From: Alphaproteobacteria bacterium
GTDB lineage: Bacteria; Pseudomonadota; Alphaproteobacteria; Sneathiellales; Sneathiellaceae
Assembly (NCBI GenBank): GCA_006226265.1
Contig: SBHH01000108.1
Coordinates: 1 to 26,283 of the forward strand
Direction: 5' to 3'
Length of the DNA: 26,283 nt
Program-made: the position numbers and the translations under genes
Part shown: piece after piece, positions 14,452 to 22,829 of the stretch
How the letters are laid out: each line of letters opens with the position of its first letter
Position numbering within the stretch: position 1 is the first letter of the stretch
The notes under the pieces: model-generated
Told to the model about the DNA's origin: nothing
Databases searched by the model: none
The model's input: the letters and a program-made list of their open reading frames with translations, nothing else

Positions 14452-16413
14452 TCAGACGTCGATATCCTCGACAAAGCGGGCATTCTCCTGAATGAAGGAG
14501 AAACGAAGCTCCGGCTTCTTGCCCATCAGGCTTTCGACCCGGTCCGCCGTCTCGCCAAATTCTTCCATCGGCACCTCGACTTTCAGGAGGACCCGGTTCT
14601 TCGGGTTCATGGTCGTCTCTTTAAGCTGCGCAGGCGGCATTTCACCGAGACCTTTGAACCGGCTGATATCGACCTTGCCGCGACCGGAGAAATCACTCTC
14701 CAGAAGCCGGTCCTTATGCGCATCATTCATGGCATAAAGGGTCTTGCCGCCTTGCGAGAGACGGTAGAGTGGCGGCTGGGCAAGATAAAGATGCCCGTCG
14801 GTGATAAGCTGGCGCATCTCCCGGTAGAAAAAAGTCATCAGAAGCGAGGCGATATGCGCGCCGTCAACGTCTGCGTCCGTCATGATGATGACCTTGTCAT
14901 AGCGAAGATCTTCGCCCCGGTATTTATCGCGCAAGCCGCAGCCGAGCGCCTGGATCAGATCCTTCAGTTCCTGGTTGGCCTTGATTTTGTCGGCGCCCGC
15001 CGACGCGACATTGAGGATTTTTCCGCGCAACGGCAGAATGGCCTGGGTCTTCCGATCACGGCCCTGTTTGGCCGAGCCGCCTGCCGAATCGCCCTCAACG
15101 ATAAAAATCTCCGTTCCCTCGCGGCCGCTCTGGCTGCAATCAGCGAGTTTTCCAGGAAGGCGCAGGCGGCTCGTCGCCGTCTTGCGGCTGGTTTCTTTCT
15201 CCTGCCGGCGGCGAAGCCGCTCCTCAGCCTTGTCGATTACCCAGCTCAAGAGATTATTCGCCTGATCCGGCGCACCTGCAAGCCAGTTGTCAAAATGATC
15301 CTTGATGGCAAGTTCGACAAGGCGGCCTGCATCCGTTGTGGTCAGTTTTTCCTTCGTCTGGCCCTGGAACTGCGGATCGGGAATGAAGACGGAGAGCACG
15401 GCCGAGGCGCCGGTCAGGATATCCTCCGCCGTGATCTGGCTTGCCTTCCTGTTGTTGATCAGCTCTCCATAGGCCTTTAGGCCCCGCAAAAGCACGCTTC
15501 GGAAGCCGGCCTCATGAGTGCCACCTTCGGGGGTCGGCACGGTATTGCAATAGGAATTGAGGAAGGAGTTGTTATCGGCCGGCCAGGCGATGGCCCATTC
15601 GACACGGCCTCGATCCTCATCCATCTCGACACGCCCGGCGAAAGGCTCCTGCGTGACAGTCTTGCGTTCCTCCAGCGTTGCGGCAAGAAAGTCCTTAAGG
15701 CCGCCTGGAAAATGCAGTGTGGCCTCCACCGGGGTTTCGTCCTTGATCAGTTCTTCAGCGCATTTCCAGCGAATTTCAACTCCCCGGAACAGATAGGCCT
15801 TGGAACGGACCATCTTGTAGAGCCTGGAAGGGCGAAGCGCGGTGCCGGGTTCGAAAATTTCAGGATCGGGGTGAAACTGGATGGAAGTGCCCCGTCGGTT
15901 CGGCGCGGCGCCAACTTTTTCAAGCGCCGTCAGCGGCTTGCCGCGGGAATATTCCTGCCGCCAGAGTTCCTTATCGCGGGCAACCTCCACCGTCATTTTA
16001 TCGGAGAGGGCATTGACGACCGAGACACCGACGCCATGCAACCCGCCTGCCGTATGATAGACCTTGTTGGAAAACTTGCCGCCTGAATGCAGCGTGGTCA
16101 GGATCACCTCAAGCGCTGACTTGTCCTTGAATTTCGGATGCCGGTCAATCGGGATGCCGCGCCCGTTATCGCGAATGATGAGGGAACCGTCGGAAACCAG
16201 CTCCACCTCGATCCGGGTCGCAAAGCCTGCCACCGCCTCGTCCATCGAGTTGTCGATAACTTCCGCCGCCAGATGATGCCGCGCCCGCTCGTCAATGCCG
16301 CCGATATACATGCCGGGGCGCATCCTTACGGGTTCAAGGCCTTCAAGGACCTCAATATCCTTGGCGGAATATTCTGAACTATCGGACTTGGGTTGCTGGA
16401 AAAGATCGGACAT
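14452..16413 (-). CDS. parE: DNA topoisomerase IV subunit B
   Basis: ParE is the ATPase subunit of topoisomerase IV, which with ParC unlinks daughter chromosomes. The 653-residue protein has the GHKL ATPase motifs AEVIDNSMDEA (50-60), DNGRGIP (82-88) and GLHGVGVSVVNALS (124-137), the transducer QGQTKEKL (350-357), and the TOPRIM motifs EGDSAGG (440-446) and TDADVDGAH (512-520). The length, close to E. coli ParE and well below the 800 residues of a typical GyrB, together with the absence of an insertion in the TOPRIM part, favours ParE over GyrB. parC is not in the window. Confidence 0.92.
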   Translation of the reverse strand: MSDLFQQPKSDSSEYSAKDIEVLEGLEPVRMRPGMYIGGIDERARHHLAAEVIDNSMDEAVAGFATRIEVELVSDGSLIIRDNGRGIPIDRHPKFKDKSALEVILTTLHSGGKFSNKVYHTAGGLHGVGVSVVNALSDKMTVEVARDKELWRQEYSRGKPLTALEKVGAAPNRRGTSIQFHPDPEIFEPGTALRPSRLYKMVRSKAYLFRGVEIRWKCAEELIKDETPVEATLHFPGGLKDFLAATLEERKTVTQEPFAGRVEMDEDRGRVEWAIAWPADNNSFLNSYCNTVPTPEGGTHEAGFRSVLLRGLKAYGELINNRKASQITAEDILTGASAVLSVFIPDPQFQGQTKEKLTTTDAGRLVELAIKDHFDNWLAGAPDQANNLLSWVIDKAEERLRRRQEKETSRKTATSRLRLPGKLADCSQSGREGTEIFIVEGDSAGGSAKQGRDRKTQAILPLRGKILNVASAGADKIKANQELKDLIQALGCGLRDKYRGEDLRYDKVIIMTDADVDGAHIASLLMTFFYREMRQLITDGHLYLAQPPLYRLSQGGKTLYAMNDAHKDRLLESDFSGRGKVDISRFKGLGEMPPAQLKETTMNPKNRVLLKVEVPMEEFGETADRVESLMGKKPELRFSFIQENARFVEDIDV

Positions 16414-16497
16414 AAATACTGTTCACTGGCTTTCGGTCAATGGATTTCGGCGCGGAACGGGACGGGATAAATTCTGGCCATTCCCTTGCGCGAACGT

Positions 16498-16510
16498 GTA
16501 TAAGTTATAC
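16498..16510. repeat. 13-bp palindrome between parE and the thioesterase gene
   Basis: GTATAA-G-TTATAC is a perfect inverted repeat (6-1-6) in the divergent promoter region, 32 bases before the plus-strand gene. It also contains a TATAAG that could serve as a -10 element, so an operator or promoter role is possible but unproven. Confidence 0.4.
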
Positions 16511-16541
16511 CCATATTTGACCCCTTTAAGAAAGCCCAAAG

Positions 16542-16928
16542 ATGATGAATGCCGATTTCCGCGATCCCGTGATCCGAACCGCCCCGATGCCGAGCGATTG
16601 CAATAACAATGGCGATATTTTCGGTGGCTGGGTCCTCTCGCAGATGGATATTGCAGGAGGTGTGACGGCAGCGCGACGGGCCAAGGGGCGGGTCGCTACC
16701 GTCGCGGTCGAGGCCATGACCTTTCATCAGCCGATCAAGGTCGGCGATGTGGTCAGCATCTACGGCGAGATCGCGAAGGTGGGCCGGACCTCGATCCATG
16801 TGAAGCTGACGACGATTGTCGAACGGAAAATGGATGCGGAGGAGATCAAGGTGACCGAAGGGACATATATATTTGTCGCGATCGACGATTTCGGCCGCCC
16901 CCGCCCCGTCCCGGCCGAACCGCAGTAA
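16542..16928 (+). CDS. Acyl-CoA thioesterase, YciA family
   Basis: This 128-residue hotdog-fold thioesterase hydrolyses acyl-CoA esters. The family motif NNNGDIFGGWVLSQMDIAGG (21-40) carries the catalytic aspartate (Asp36), and VAVEAMTFHQPIKVGDVV follows, as in YciA. Two ATG codons stand in tandem (16542 and 16545) and either could start translation; the first is preceded by a weak purine stretch. It is a different hotdog subgroup from PaaI in the same window. A terminator follows, shared with the converging glnA. Preferred chain length cannot be read from the sequence. Confidence 0.9.
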   Translation: MMNADFRDPVIRTAPMPSDCNNNGDIFGGWVLSQMDIAGGVTAARRAKGRVATVAVEAMTFHQPIKVGDVVSIYGEIAKVGRTSIHVKLTTIVERKMDAEEIKVTEGTYIFVAIDDFGRPRPVPAEPQ

Positions 16929-16957
16929 TTTTGATCCTGAAGATCAGGGACAATAAA

Positions 16958-16985
16958 AAAGGCTGCCGGAAAACCGGCAGCCTTT
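16958..16985. terminator. Bidirectional rho-independent terminator
   Basis: A perfect 12-bp stem AAAGGCTGCCGG/CCGGCAGCCTTT (16958-16969 with 16974-16985) closes an AAAA loop. It separates the plus-strand thioesterase from the end of glnA on the minus strand, with A- and T-runs on both sides. Confidence 0.9.
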
Positions 16986-17008
16986 AACTTTTTCAGCTTT
17001 GTCGAGGA

Positions 17009-18412
17009 TCAGACGCTGTAATACATGTCGAATTCGACCGGGTGCGGCGCATGTTCGAACTTGAACACATCGTCCCACTTCATGGCGATATAGCCATCAA
17101 GCATATCGTCGGTGAAGACGCCGCCCTTTTTCAGGAATTCGCGATCTGCGTCGAGAGCTTCGAGGGCTTCACGGAGGGAACCGCAAACCGTCGGGATGTC
17201 TTTCAGCTCTTCCGGCGGCAGATCATAGAGGTCCTTGTCCATGGCATCGCCCGGATGGATCTTGTTCTGGATGCCGTCGAGGCCAGCCATCATCATTGCG
17301 GCGAAAGCGAGATACGGGTTGGCCGTGCAGTCCGGGAACCGGACTTCGACGCGCTTGCCGTTCGGGCTCGGGGAGTAGGGGATACGGCAGGAAGCCGACC
17401 GGTTACGAGCCGAGTAGGCGAGTAGAACCGGCGCTTCAAAGCCCGGGATCAGACGCTTGTAGGAGTTCGTGCTGGCATTGGTGAAGGCGTTGATGGCCTT
17501 CGCATGCTTGATGATGCCGCCGATGTAGTAAAGCGCGGTTTCGGAAAGGTCGGCATAGCCCGAACCTGCGAAGACCGGCTTGCCGTTCTTCCAGATCGAC
17601 TGATGCGTATGCATGCCGGAACCATTGTCGCCGGAAACCGGCTTCGGCATGAAGGTGACTGTCTTGCCATAGGCATGGGCAACGTTATGCACGACATATT
17701 TCTGCTTCTGGATTTCGTCGGCAGCCGCAACCAGCGTGTTAAACTTCATACCAAGTTCGTGCTGGCTCGGGGCAACCTCATGATGGTGTTTTTCGACTGA
17801 AAGGCCCATTTCCTTGCAGATGGAAACCATTTCGCTCCGGATGTCGGCACCGCTGTCAACCGGTTGTACCGGGAAGTAGCCGCCCTTGACGCGCGGGCGA
17901 TGGCCGCTGTTGCCGCCCTCGATTTCCTCGCCGGACATGAAGGGAGCCTCGACATCGCCGAGCTTGTAGAAAGTGTGGTGGCTATTGGTAGAGAACTGCA
18001 CGTCGTCAAACATGAAGAATTCAGCTTCCGGGCCGAGGTAGGCGGTATCGCCAATGCCGGTGCTGGCGAGATAGGCTTCGGCCTTCTTCGCAACGGAACG
18101 GGGGTCACGCTCATAGCTTTCGCCGGAAAGCGGATCGAGAATGTCGCAGAAGACAATCAGGGTCGGGCGCGCCGCGAACGGGTCCATGACGGCCGTTTCC
18201 GTGTCGGGCATCAGGGTCATGTCGGATTCGTTGATCGCCTTCCAGCCGGTGATGGAGGAACCGTCGAACATCACGCCGTCTTCGAACATGTCTTCATCAA
18301 CGACATCGACATGCATGGCGAGATGCTGCCATTTGCCCTTCGGGTCGGTAAAACGAAGATCGACATATTCGACTTCATTTTCCTTGATCAGATTCATAAC
18401 TTTAGCAACCAT
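17009..18412 (-). CDS. glnA: Glutamine synthetase type I
   Basis: GlnA makes glutamine from glutamate, ammonia and ATP and is the main entry point of ammonium. The 467 residues match type I enzymes. Signature parts are [15 protein letters not shown] near the N terminus, [13 protein letters not shown] (metal and ammonium site), NRSASCRIP, and the adenylylation site [11 protein letters not shown], with the modifiable tyrosine at about residue 396, indicating control by GlnE. It lies 65 bases after glnB on the same strand. That gap holds a perfect 15-bp palindrome and a GAGAG ribosome-binding site, so glnA may be partly regulated on its own besides the sigma-54 promoter ahead of glnB. Confidence 0.97.
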   Translation of the reverse strand: MVAKVMNLIKENEVEYVDLRFTDPKGKWQHLAMHVDVVDEDMFEDGVMFDGSSITGWKAINESDMTLMPDTETAVMDPFAARPTLIVFCDILDPLSGESYERDPRSVAKKAEAYLASTGIGDTAYLGPEAEFFMFDDVQFSTNSHHTFYKLGDVEAPFMSGEEIEGGNSGHRPRVKGGYFPVQPVDSGADIRSEMVSICKEMGLSVEKHHHEVAPSQHELGMKFNTLVAAADEIQKQKYVVHNVAHAYGKTVTFMPKPVSGDNGSGMHTHQSIWKNGKPVFAGSGYADLSETALYYIGGIIKHAKAINAFTNASTNSYKRLIPGFEAPVLLAYSARNRSASCRIPYSPSPNGKRVEVRFPDCTANPYLAFAAMMMAGLDGIQNKIHPGDAMDKDLYDLPPEELKDIPTVCGSLREALEALDADREFLKKGGVFTDDMLDGYIAMKWDDVFKFEHAPHPVEFDMYYSV

Positions 18413-18454
18413 GAGTACGTCTCTCTGCTTGATTGTTTTTCGATAGGATTGCGG

Positions 18455-18469
18455 GGTTCACCGTGAACC
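18455..18469. repeat. 15-bp palindrome between glnB and glnA
   Basis: GGTTCAC-C-GTGAACC is a perfect inverted repeat with 7-bp arms. It could be an operator for a second glnA promoter or a short intercistronic hairpin. It does not match the NtrC consensus (TGCAC-type half-sites). Confidence 0.55.
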
Positions 18470-18477
18470 GGCGCAGG

Positions 18478-18825
<348 letters not shown>

Positions 18826-18868
18826 TCAAGTTAGTTTTAAGTGGATCCAAGGTCGTCTGCATTCCTAT

Positions 18869-18884
18869 AGCACGAGCCGTGCCA
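18869..18884 (-). promoter_or_regulatory. Sigma-54 (-24/-12) promoter of glnBA
   Basis: The minus strand reads TGGCACGGCTCGTGCT. The -24 element TGGCAC is perfect and the conserved GG and GC doublets are exactly 10 bases apart, as sigma-54 requires. The transcript would begin near 18858, about 42 bases before glnB. A perfect TTGACA at 18945-18950 could also be the -35 of a weaker sigma-70 promoter, but no good -10 follows. Confidence 0.8.
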
Positions 18885-18968
18885 GATTTTCCATGCAATC
18901 CGAGAAGAGCAGAGTGTCTAGAAAACTGCCGATTTTGTGAGGCATGTCAATGGGGCTTTAAAACTGGC

Positions 18969-19014
18969 TAAAAATTAGTCGCTCAAAAAATAGGCAGTTG
19001 ATTAAAAATTAGTC
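18969..19014. repeat. Pair of 12-bp direct repeats upstream of the glnB promoter
   Basis: TAAAAATTAGTC occurs at 18969-18980 and again at 19003-19014, 34 bases apart start to start. The second copy runs into the stop codon of the DUF3253 gene. Their centres lie about 116 and 150 bases upstream of the predicted sigma-54 transcript start, the usual distance of activator sites, but they do not match the NtrC consensus. Confidence 0.6.
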
Positions 19015-19315
19015 AATTCCTGACGAGACGCAGCTTGTAGAGACCCTTGAAATCGTTGGGGTTGGCGACCTCTCCTTTACGGATTATCTCGATCCGGCCG
19101 TTCCGCGCGAGATGGATTGCCTGCTGACGGACAGCAGTCATATATTTCCGCCAGATGTCCTTCGGCGCACTTTCCCTGGCCCGATCAGCGGCGATTTTTT
19201 GGGCAATATCACGCGGCGAGACATCCTTGCCGCTGGCGAGCGCGTTCATGATATAGCCGACGACCGGATCTTCGGGGATGTCTTTTTTCGGGTTGTCGTT
19301 TTCCTGTTCCGTCAT
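19013..19315 (-). CDS. DUF3253 domain protein
   Basis: The 100-residue protein matches DUF3253, a small winged-helix-like family of unknown function: EDPVVGYIMNALASGKDVSPRDIAQKI, then WRKYMTAVRQQAIHLARNGRIEIIRKGE and FKGLYKLRLVRN at the end. The first 17 residues are polar and acidic (TEQENDNPKKDIPED), probably disordered. It is preceded by slyX on the same strand with about 100 bases between, so it may be part of the aminotransferase-slyX transcript. Its stop codon overlaps one of the repeats upstream of glnB. No function is proposed. Confidence 0.82.
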   Translation of the reverse strand: MTEQENDNPKKDIPEDPVVGYIMNALASGKDVSPRDIAQKIAADRARESAPKDIWRKYMTAVRQQAIHLARNGRIEIIRKGEVANPNDFKGLYKLRLVRN

Positions 19316-19413
19316 GTCCGTTCCGCCTGTCTGGCTAGGTGTGAATTCGCCCGCTTGTAGGGGCAGATCGCTGAATTGGCAAGCGGGATTTCCAAACCCT
19401 CTCGCACCCTAAT

Positions 19414-19614
19414 TCAATAATGCGGCGGTTTCTCCGCTGCCGCATCGGGAAGCGCCTCTTCCAGTGTGACGATGCGGTCATTCGCCTGGGTCAGTTTCCG
19501 TTTCAGAAGCTCGATTTCCTGCCACTGGCGATTGACCATGTCGCTCAAATCCTGAAGGGTCTGGTCCTGTTCCGCCAGGCGGATTTCAAGATCGGTAAGA
19601 CGCTGTTCCGACAT
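19414..19614 (-). CDS. slyX: SlyX family protein
   Basis: SlyX is a small coiled-coil protein of unknown role. The 66 residues show the family pattern RLTDLEIRLAEQDQTLQDLSDMVNRQ followed by IELLKRKLTQANDRI, a heptad-like pattern through most of the protein, and the C-terminal PPHY that is a hallmark of SlyX. An AGGAGA ribosome-binding site six bases upstream of the ATG sits in the 14-base gap after the aminotransferase stop, so it is transcribed with it. Confidence 0.92.
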   Translation of the reverse strand: MSEQRLTDLEIRLAEQDQTLQDLSDMVNRQWQEIELLKRKLTQANDRIVTLEEALPDAAAEKPPHY

Positions 19615-19628
19615 CTCTTATCTCCTCT

Positions 19629-20792
19629 CTACTTGAGGAATTCATCGAAGCGGTCAAGGGCGCGCTCGATATTTTCAAGCGAATTGGCGTAGGAAAAGCG
19701 CACATAGCCCTCGCCTTCCGCGCCGAAGCTGGTGCCCGCGATGACCGCGACGCCTTTTTCGTTCAAAAGCCGATCCTGCATCTCCTTCGCGCTCAAGCCC
19801 GTGCCGGAGATATTCGGAAAGGCATAGAAGGCGCCCTTCGGCAGGACGCAGCGCACGCCCGGCAGGGCATTCAGCCGCTCATGGATCAGATGGCGGCGCT
19901 TATCGAAGGCCTCCATCATCATATCGACGGGAGATTGATCGCCCTTCAAGGCCTCGATCCCGGCATATTGCGCGGCGGCATTGACGCAGGAATGAAAATT
20001 CACGCAAAGCCGCTGCGCATGCGGGACAAGAGCTCCCGGCCAGAGACCCCAGCCCATGCGCCAGCCCGTCATGGCATAGGTCTTGGACCATCCGTCAAGG
20101 ATAATTAGTCGGTCGCGCAAGCTCTCGAACTTCAGCATGCTGCAATGGCCTTCGCCGTCATAGGTCATGCGGCTGTATATTTCGTCCGACAGGACATAGA
20201 CGCCGGGATGCTTTTCAAGGCCCTCGGCGAGTTTCGCAAGTTCCGCCTCCGGTACGATTCCGCCGGTCGGGTTCGCGGGCGTGTTGAGGATGATGAGGCG
20301 GGTCTTGTCCGTGATCTGCGAAAGGACGGTTTCGGCATCGAAGGAAAAGCCGTTTTCCTCGATCAGGCGGATCGGCACCGGCGTCGCGCCGGAATAGCGG
20401 ATCATGCTTTCATAGATGGGGAAGCCCGGGTTCGGATACATAATCTCTGCGCCCGCTTCACCGAACATCTCGATGGCGAAGGCCATGGTGACCTTGCCGC
20501 CAGGCACGACGATGATATGGGAAGGATCGACTGTGACGCCCCGGTATTTCGCGATATCTCCGGCCACGGCCTTACGAAGCTCCGGAATGCCGTTTGCCGC
20601 GGTATAGCCATGATGTCCGTCGCGAAGCGCCTTCACCGCCGCTTCGACAATATTATCCGGTGTCGGGAAATCCGGCTGGCCGATGCCAAGATTGATGACA
20701 TCCATGCCGCCCGCCGCCAGCGCATTGGCGCGTGCCAAGACATCGAAGGCCGTCTCCGTGCCGAGGCGGGACATTTTCTGTGCGATACCCAT
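19629..20792 (-). CDS. Pyridoxal-phosphate aminotransferase, class I/II (AspC/DapC-like)
   Basis: This is a fold-type I aminotransferase of 387 residues. The PLP lysine is Lys237 in GWSKTYAMTGWRMGW; NPTGG (174-178) and SDEIY (202-206) are in place, and INLGIGQPDFPTP (33-45) is the substrate-binding start block of the aspartate/aromatic aminotransferase group. The frame is open further upstream, but the ATG at 20792 has AGGGAA at eight bases and begins at the normal family N terminus, so I chose it. It is divergent from another aminotransferase 174 bases away and is followed by slyX. The amino-acid substrate cannot be assigned. Confidence 0.9.
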   Translation of the reverse strand: MGIAQKMSRLGTETAFDVLARANALAAGGMDVINLGIGQPDFPTPDNIVEAAVKALRDGHHGYTAANGIPELRKAVAGDIAKYRGVTVDPSHIIVVPGGKVTMAFAIEMFGEAGAEIMYPNPGFPIYESMIRYSGATPVPIRLIEENGFSFDAETVLSQITDKTRLIILNTPANPTGGIVPEAELAKLAEGLEKHPGVYVLSDEIYSRMTYDGEGHCSMLKFESLRDRLIILDGWSKTYAMTGWRMGWGLWPGALVPHAQRLCVNFHSCVNAAAQYAGIEALKGDQSPVDMMMEAFDKRRHLIHERLNALPGVRCVLPKGAFYAFPNISGTGLSAKEMQDRLLNEKGVAVIAGTSFGAEGEGYVRFSYANSLENIERALDRFDEFLK

Positions 20793-20834
20793 TCCGTAAA
20801 CTTCCCTGACTGATCGTTTCTTATGCCAAAGATA

Positions 20835-20858
20835 TGCCCGCCTTTGCAATCGCGGGCA
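20835..20858. repeat. Inverted repeat between the divergent aminotransferases
   Basis: TGCCCGC and GCGGGCA (7 bp each) enclose a 10-base spacer in the 174-base divergent promoter region. It may be an operator or a leader hairpin of the minus-strand gene. Nothing else was recognised in this stretch. Confidence 0.35.
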
Positions 20859-20967
20859 AGGGAAAGATGCGGACGCATGGGGGCAGCGCAACCTTTCTCT
20901 TGAATTAATCGGCGGTCAATGCGTAACTTGGGCGCGGGGTTCCAATAACAAGATAACGGGAAGCACA

Positions 20968-22137
20968 GTGAAGACGTCAAGCAATGTCCTGGCCGGGTTC
21001 GGCACGACTATTTTCGAAGTTATGTCCAAGCTCGCGATCGAGCATAAGGCGATCAATCTGGGGCAGGGCTTCCCCGATGAAGACGGCCCTGCGGATATTC
21101 TTGCCGCCGCGGCCCGCGCGACGGAAGAGGGGCCGAACCAGTATCCGCCGATGATGGGCGTGCCGGAGCTGCGTCAGGCGGTGGCGGCGCACGACGGCCG
21201 CTTTTATGGCCTTAGCGTCAACTGGCAGACCGATACCCTGGTCACCTCCGGCGCGACGGAGGCCTTGGCCGCGAGCCTTCTGGGCCTCATTAACCCGGGT
21301 GACGAGGTGGTTCTGTTTGAGCCGCTTTATGACTGTTATCTGCCGATGGTGAAGCTCGCGGGCGGCATTCCGAAATTCGTTCGCCTCGATCCGCCGAACT
21401 GGGAGATTGATCCCGCAAAACTTCGCGCGGCCTTCAGCGACAAGACCAAGCTCGTCCTCATGAACAGCCCGATGAACCCGACGGGCAAGGTCTTTTCCGT
21501 CGATGAGTTGCAGCTTCTCGCCGATCTCGTGATCGAGCATGACGCCTATGCGGTCTGCGACGAGGTGTATGAGCATATTATCTTTGGCGACAAGCGCCAT
21601 GTCTCGCTTCTCACCTTCCCGGGCATGGGGGATCGGACGGTGCGCATCGCCTCCGCCGGCAAGACCTTCTCGCTCACCGGCTGGAAGGTCGGCTATCTCA
21701 CGGCGGCGGGCGAATTGATCGCGAGGATCGCCAAGGCGCATCAGTTCCTGACCTTCACCACGCCGCCCAATTTGCAGAAAGGCGTCGCCTATGGCCTCGC
21801 AAAGGAAGATGACTTCTATGACGGGCTTAAAAACTCGATGCAGTCGAAACGGGACCGGTTCCGGAACGGGCTAGAGCGGATCGGCTTTGCAACCGCAGAA
21901 TGCGACGGCACCTATTTCCTGAATGCGGATATCAGCAGCATCGGCTTCACCGGAACAGATGAGGAGTTTTGCCGTCTGATCACGACCGAGGCGGGCGTCG
22001 CCGCCGTGCCGGTCAGCGCCTTTTACCAGTCCGAAGGCGCACGGCAGAACTTCGCGCGTTTCTGTTTTGCCAAGCGGGCGGAAGTCCTCGATGCGGCGAT
22101 TGAAAAGCTGGAAGATTTTTTTGGGAAAAGAGGCTAA
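20968..22137 (+). CDS. Pyridoxal-phosphate aminotransferase (methionine/kynurenine-type, YbdL-like)
   Basis: This is a second fold-type I aminotransferase, 389 residues, of the kynurenine/methionine aminotransferase subgroup: INLGQGFPDEDGP (29-41), NQYPPMMGVPELRQAVA, FEPLYDCYLPMVKLAGG, NPTGK (170-174), CDEVYEH (197-203) and PLP lysine Lys232 in SAGKTFSLTGWKVGY. The start is a GTG at 20968 with GGGAAG a few bases upstream. It is divergently transcribed from the other aminotransferase but the two proteins belong to different subgroups, so they are not a recent duplicate. The exact amino donor is not readable. Confidence 0.9.
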   Translation: MKTSSNVLAGFGTTIFEVMSKLAIEHKAINLGQGFPDEDGPADILAAAARATEEGPNQYPPMMGVPELRQAVAAHDGRFYGLSVNWQTDTLVTSGATEALAASLLGLINPGDEVVLFEPLYDCYLPMVKLAGGIPKFVRLDPPNWEIDPAKLRAAFSDKTKLVLMNSPMNPTGKVFSVDELQLLADLVIEHDAYAVCDEVYEHIIFGDKRHVSLLTFPGMGDRTVRIASAGKTFSLTGWKVGYLTAAGELIARIAKAHQFLTFTTPPNLQKGVAYGLAKEDDFYDGLKNSMQSKRDRFRNGLERIGFATAECDGTYFLNADISSIGFTGTDEEFCRLITTEAGVAAVPVSAFYQSEGARQNFARFCFAKRAEVLDAAIEKLEDFFGKRG

Positions 22138-22144
22138 AGTTTGC

Positions 22145-22173
22145 TTGACCGCCCTCTTTGAGATCGGTAAACA
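22145..22173 (+). promoter_or_regulatory. Predicted promoter of tRNA-His
   Basis: TTGACC (22145-22150), 17 bases, then TAAACA (22168-22173), about 12 bases before the tRNA 5' end. The -35 is good and the -10 is weak. Confidence 0.45.
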
Positions 22174-22184
22174 GAGCGGCCTAT

Positions 22185-22262
22185 GGCGAACGTAGCTCAG
22201 TTGGTTAGAGCGCCTGACTGTGACTCAGGAGGTCGGGGGTTCGAGACCCCTCGTTCGCCCCA
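22185..22262 (+). tRNA. tRNA-His (anticodon GTG)
   Basis: A full cloverleaf can be drawn: acceptor stem GCGAACG/CGTTCGC, D-stem GCTC/GAGC, anticodon stem CCTGA/TCAGG with loop CTGTGAC, and the TTCGAGA T-loop. The anticodon GTG at 22220-22222 reads histidine codons. The extra 5' G (22185) facing C73 is the identity mark of tRNA-His, and the CCA end is encoded (22260-22262). Confidence 0.97.
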
Positions 22263-22268
22263 AATTCC

Positions 22269-22303
22269 AAAGCCCCGGAGTTTTCGAAACTCCGGGGCTT
22301 TTT
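22269..22303 (+). terminator. Rho-independent terminator after tRNA-His
   Basis: A 15-bp perfect stem (22269-22283 with 22287-22301, core AGCCCCGGAG/CTCCGGGGCT) has a TCG loop and a run of T after it. It may also serve the converging AhpD-like gene, which ends at 22327 on the minus strand. Confidence 0.92.
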
Positions 22304-22326
22304 GGTTTCAGCAGATGGGTGTTTGG

Positions 22327-22791
22327 TCAGGAAGCCTTTGCGAGGCGATCGACCGGGTGCTGACTGCGGAAGCCGACGGCGAGGCGGTTCCAGACATTGA
22401 TGGTGCCGATCGCGACCGTGATCTCGGTGATTTCCTTTTCGGTGAAATGTTCTTTCAGCCGCTCGTAATCCTCGTCCGGCGCACCGGTTGCGGAAACATT
22501 GGTGAGCGCCTCGGTCCAGCCAAGGACGGCGCGCTCACGGGCATCAAAGAGAGGGGATTCCCGCCAGACGCAGACGAGGTTGATCCATTGTTCGCTGAGC
22601 CCGTCACGGCGCGACTCCTTGGAATGCATATCGACACAATAGGCGCAGCCGTTGATCTGCGATGCGCGGAGCTTGATGAGATGGATGAGGCGGGGCTCCA
22701 GCCCGGACGCTTTCGCGACATGCTGTTCGAGCGACAGGACGGCGTTAAAAGCGTCGGGGGCGGCTTTCAGGTAATTGAGGCGTGCTTGCAT
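22327..22791 (-). CDS. AhpD-like carboxymuconolactone decarboxylase family protein
   Basis: The 154-residue protein is a helical AhpD/CMD-family member. The redox motif C-A-Y-C with the following histidine (INGCAYCVDMHSKESR: Cys49, Cys52, His56) is intact, so a thiol peroxidase or peroxiredoxin-reducing role is likely rather than decarboxylation. The start ATG is preceded by GGAG at six bases. It lies 38 bases after the Rrf2 gene on the same strand and is surely co-transcribed with it, so it is the probable target of that regulator. The true substrate (alkyl peroxide, reactive nitrogen or other) is unknown. Confidence 0.9.
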   Translation of the reverse strand: MQARLNYLKAAPDAFNAVLSLEQHVAKASGLEPRLIHLIKLRASQINGCAYCVDMHSKESRRDGLSEQWINLVCVWRESPLFDARERAVLGWTEALTNVSATGAPDEDYERLKEHFTEKEITEITVAIGTINVWNRLAVGFRSQHPVDRLAKAS

Positions 22792-22829
22792 TATCTTCTC
22801 CGGTGTTAAAAGTTTCGGTTTTCGGGGTA

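Noticed and set aside
14446..15480. 344-codon open frame on the plus strand
   Set aside because: It is antisense to parE, whose motifs are all intact; no family resemblance.
14452..16413. GyrB instead of ParE
   Set aside because: The length of 653 residues and the compact C-terminal half fit ParE; GyrB is usually about 800 residues.
19350..19387. 8-bp inverted repeat (CCCGCTTG/CAAGCGGG) between slyX and the DUF3253 gene
   Set aside because: The loop is 22 bases and there is no T-tract, so neither a terminator nor a clear operator; no other support.
22185..22262. tRNA-His as a possible integration site of a genomic island
   Set aside because: No integrase, no second copy of the tRNA 3' end and ordinary genes on both sides; a terminator follows directly.
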